Assembly: GCA_035300505.1 (NCBI GenBank)
Contig: DATGVJ010000456.1
Coordinates: 1 to 5,988, forward strand
Reading direction: 5' to 3'
Length of the DNA stretch: 5,988 nt
Source: VAZQ01 sp035300505
GTDB lineage: Bacteria > Pseudomonadota > Alphaproteobacteria > Rhizobiales > Xanthobacteraceae
Part shown: piece by piece, positions 5,877-5,988 of the stretch
Numbering within the stretch: position 1 is the first letter of the stretch
Layout: each line of letters starts with the position of its first letter
Notes under the pieces: model-generated
Database searches by the model: none
Told to the model about the DNA's origin: nothing
Seen by the model: the letters and a program-made list of their open reading frames with translations, nothing else
Position numbers and translations under genes: made by a program

Positions 5877-5988
5877 AGGTGTCCCTGGGGAGCAAAGGCG
5901 CCCCTGGGGTGAAACGGGAAGCCGGTGAGCATTCGCGTATGAATGCAATGCCGGCGCTGCCCACGCAACGGTAAGCGAGCCAGAGACC
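5877..5988 (+). promoter_or_regulatory. Cobalamin riboswitch aptamer (cut by the right edge)
   Basis: This is an adenosylcobalamin/B12-sensing leader RNA. The conserved core is present in order: AGGTGTCCC (5877-5885), GAAACGGGAAGCCGGTG (5911-5927), then GCCGGCGCTGCCCACGCAAC (5950-5969) with GGTAAGCGAG. The window ends with GAGCCAGAGACC (5977-5988), the first part of the B12 box (consensus rAGYCMGgAgACCkGCC), one base short of the usual spacing. Helices are visible: GCCGG (5921-5925) pairs with CCGGC (5951-5955), enclosing a perfect hairpin GCATTC/GAATGC (5929-5934/5941-5946). B12 binding normally represses translation or transcription of the downstream gene, typically btuB-type TonB receptors or B12 synthesis/uptake genes; that gene is beyond the window. 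The quinoprotein gene upstream is not controlled by it. Confidence 0.9.

Noticed and set aside
5621..5968. Minus-strand frames of 115 and 90 codons at the right end
   Set aside because: They run antisense through the cobalamin riboswitch and the cytochrome relic and show Arg/Ala-rich shadow composition.

Overview
The window looks like chromosomal DNA from a moderately GC-rich gammaproteobacterium, most likely a Xanthomonadales- or Nevskiales-type soil or water organism. This rests on protein families recognised by eye (a TIGR04076-type protein, a YjgN/DUF898 plus M48 pair, a lipoprotein of TVNG repeats), not on a database search.

Layout. At the left edge the minus strand carries the start of a TIGR04076-like gene (1-157). 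The next 315 bases have no gene. They hold a perfect 16-bp palindrome (183-198) and, on the minus strand, a 42-nt piece with the exact geometry of the 3' half of tRNA-Thr(UGU), from anticodon loop to discriminator base. It lacks a matching 5' half, which is typical of a tRNA-borne integration scar or a decayed tRNA gene. Two plus-strand genes follow as a likely operon: a polytopic YjgN/DUF898 membrane protein (473-1564) and a membrane-anchored M48 metalloprotease with an intact HELGH zinc site and a TTG start (1583-2593). A short gap with a palindrome and a good sigma-70-like promoter leads into a second likely unit. It starts with a lipoprotein made of seven 18-19-residue TVNG repeats (2716-3411), followed 10 bases later by a secreted PQQ-type beta-propeller dehydrogenase with a C-terminal cupredoxin-like domain (3422-5614).

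The quinoprotein is the oddest part. At the catalytic-base position it has Glu where the family has Asp. Its cupredoxin domain has lost Cys, His and Met copper ligands. Just past its last domain, in another reading frame, lies what reads as the C-terminal end of a cytochrome c domain (5571-5690) whose CxxCH part is gone. Together these suggest a quinoprotein whose electron-transfer modules have decayed, or one being turned to another use.

The right end (about 5877-5988) is a cobalamin riboswitch on the plus strand, cut by the window edge inside its B12 box. It has a plausible weak promoter just upstream and should control a gene beyond the window, commonly a BtuB-type receptor or a B12-related gene.
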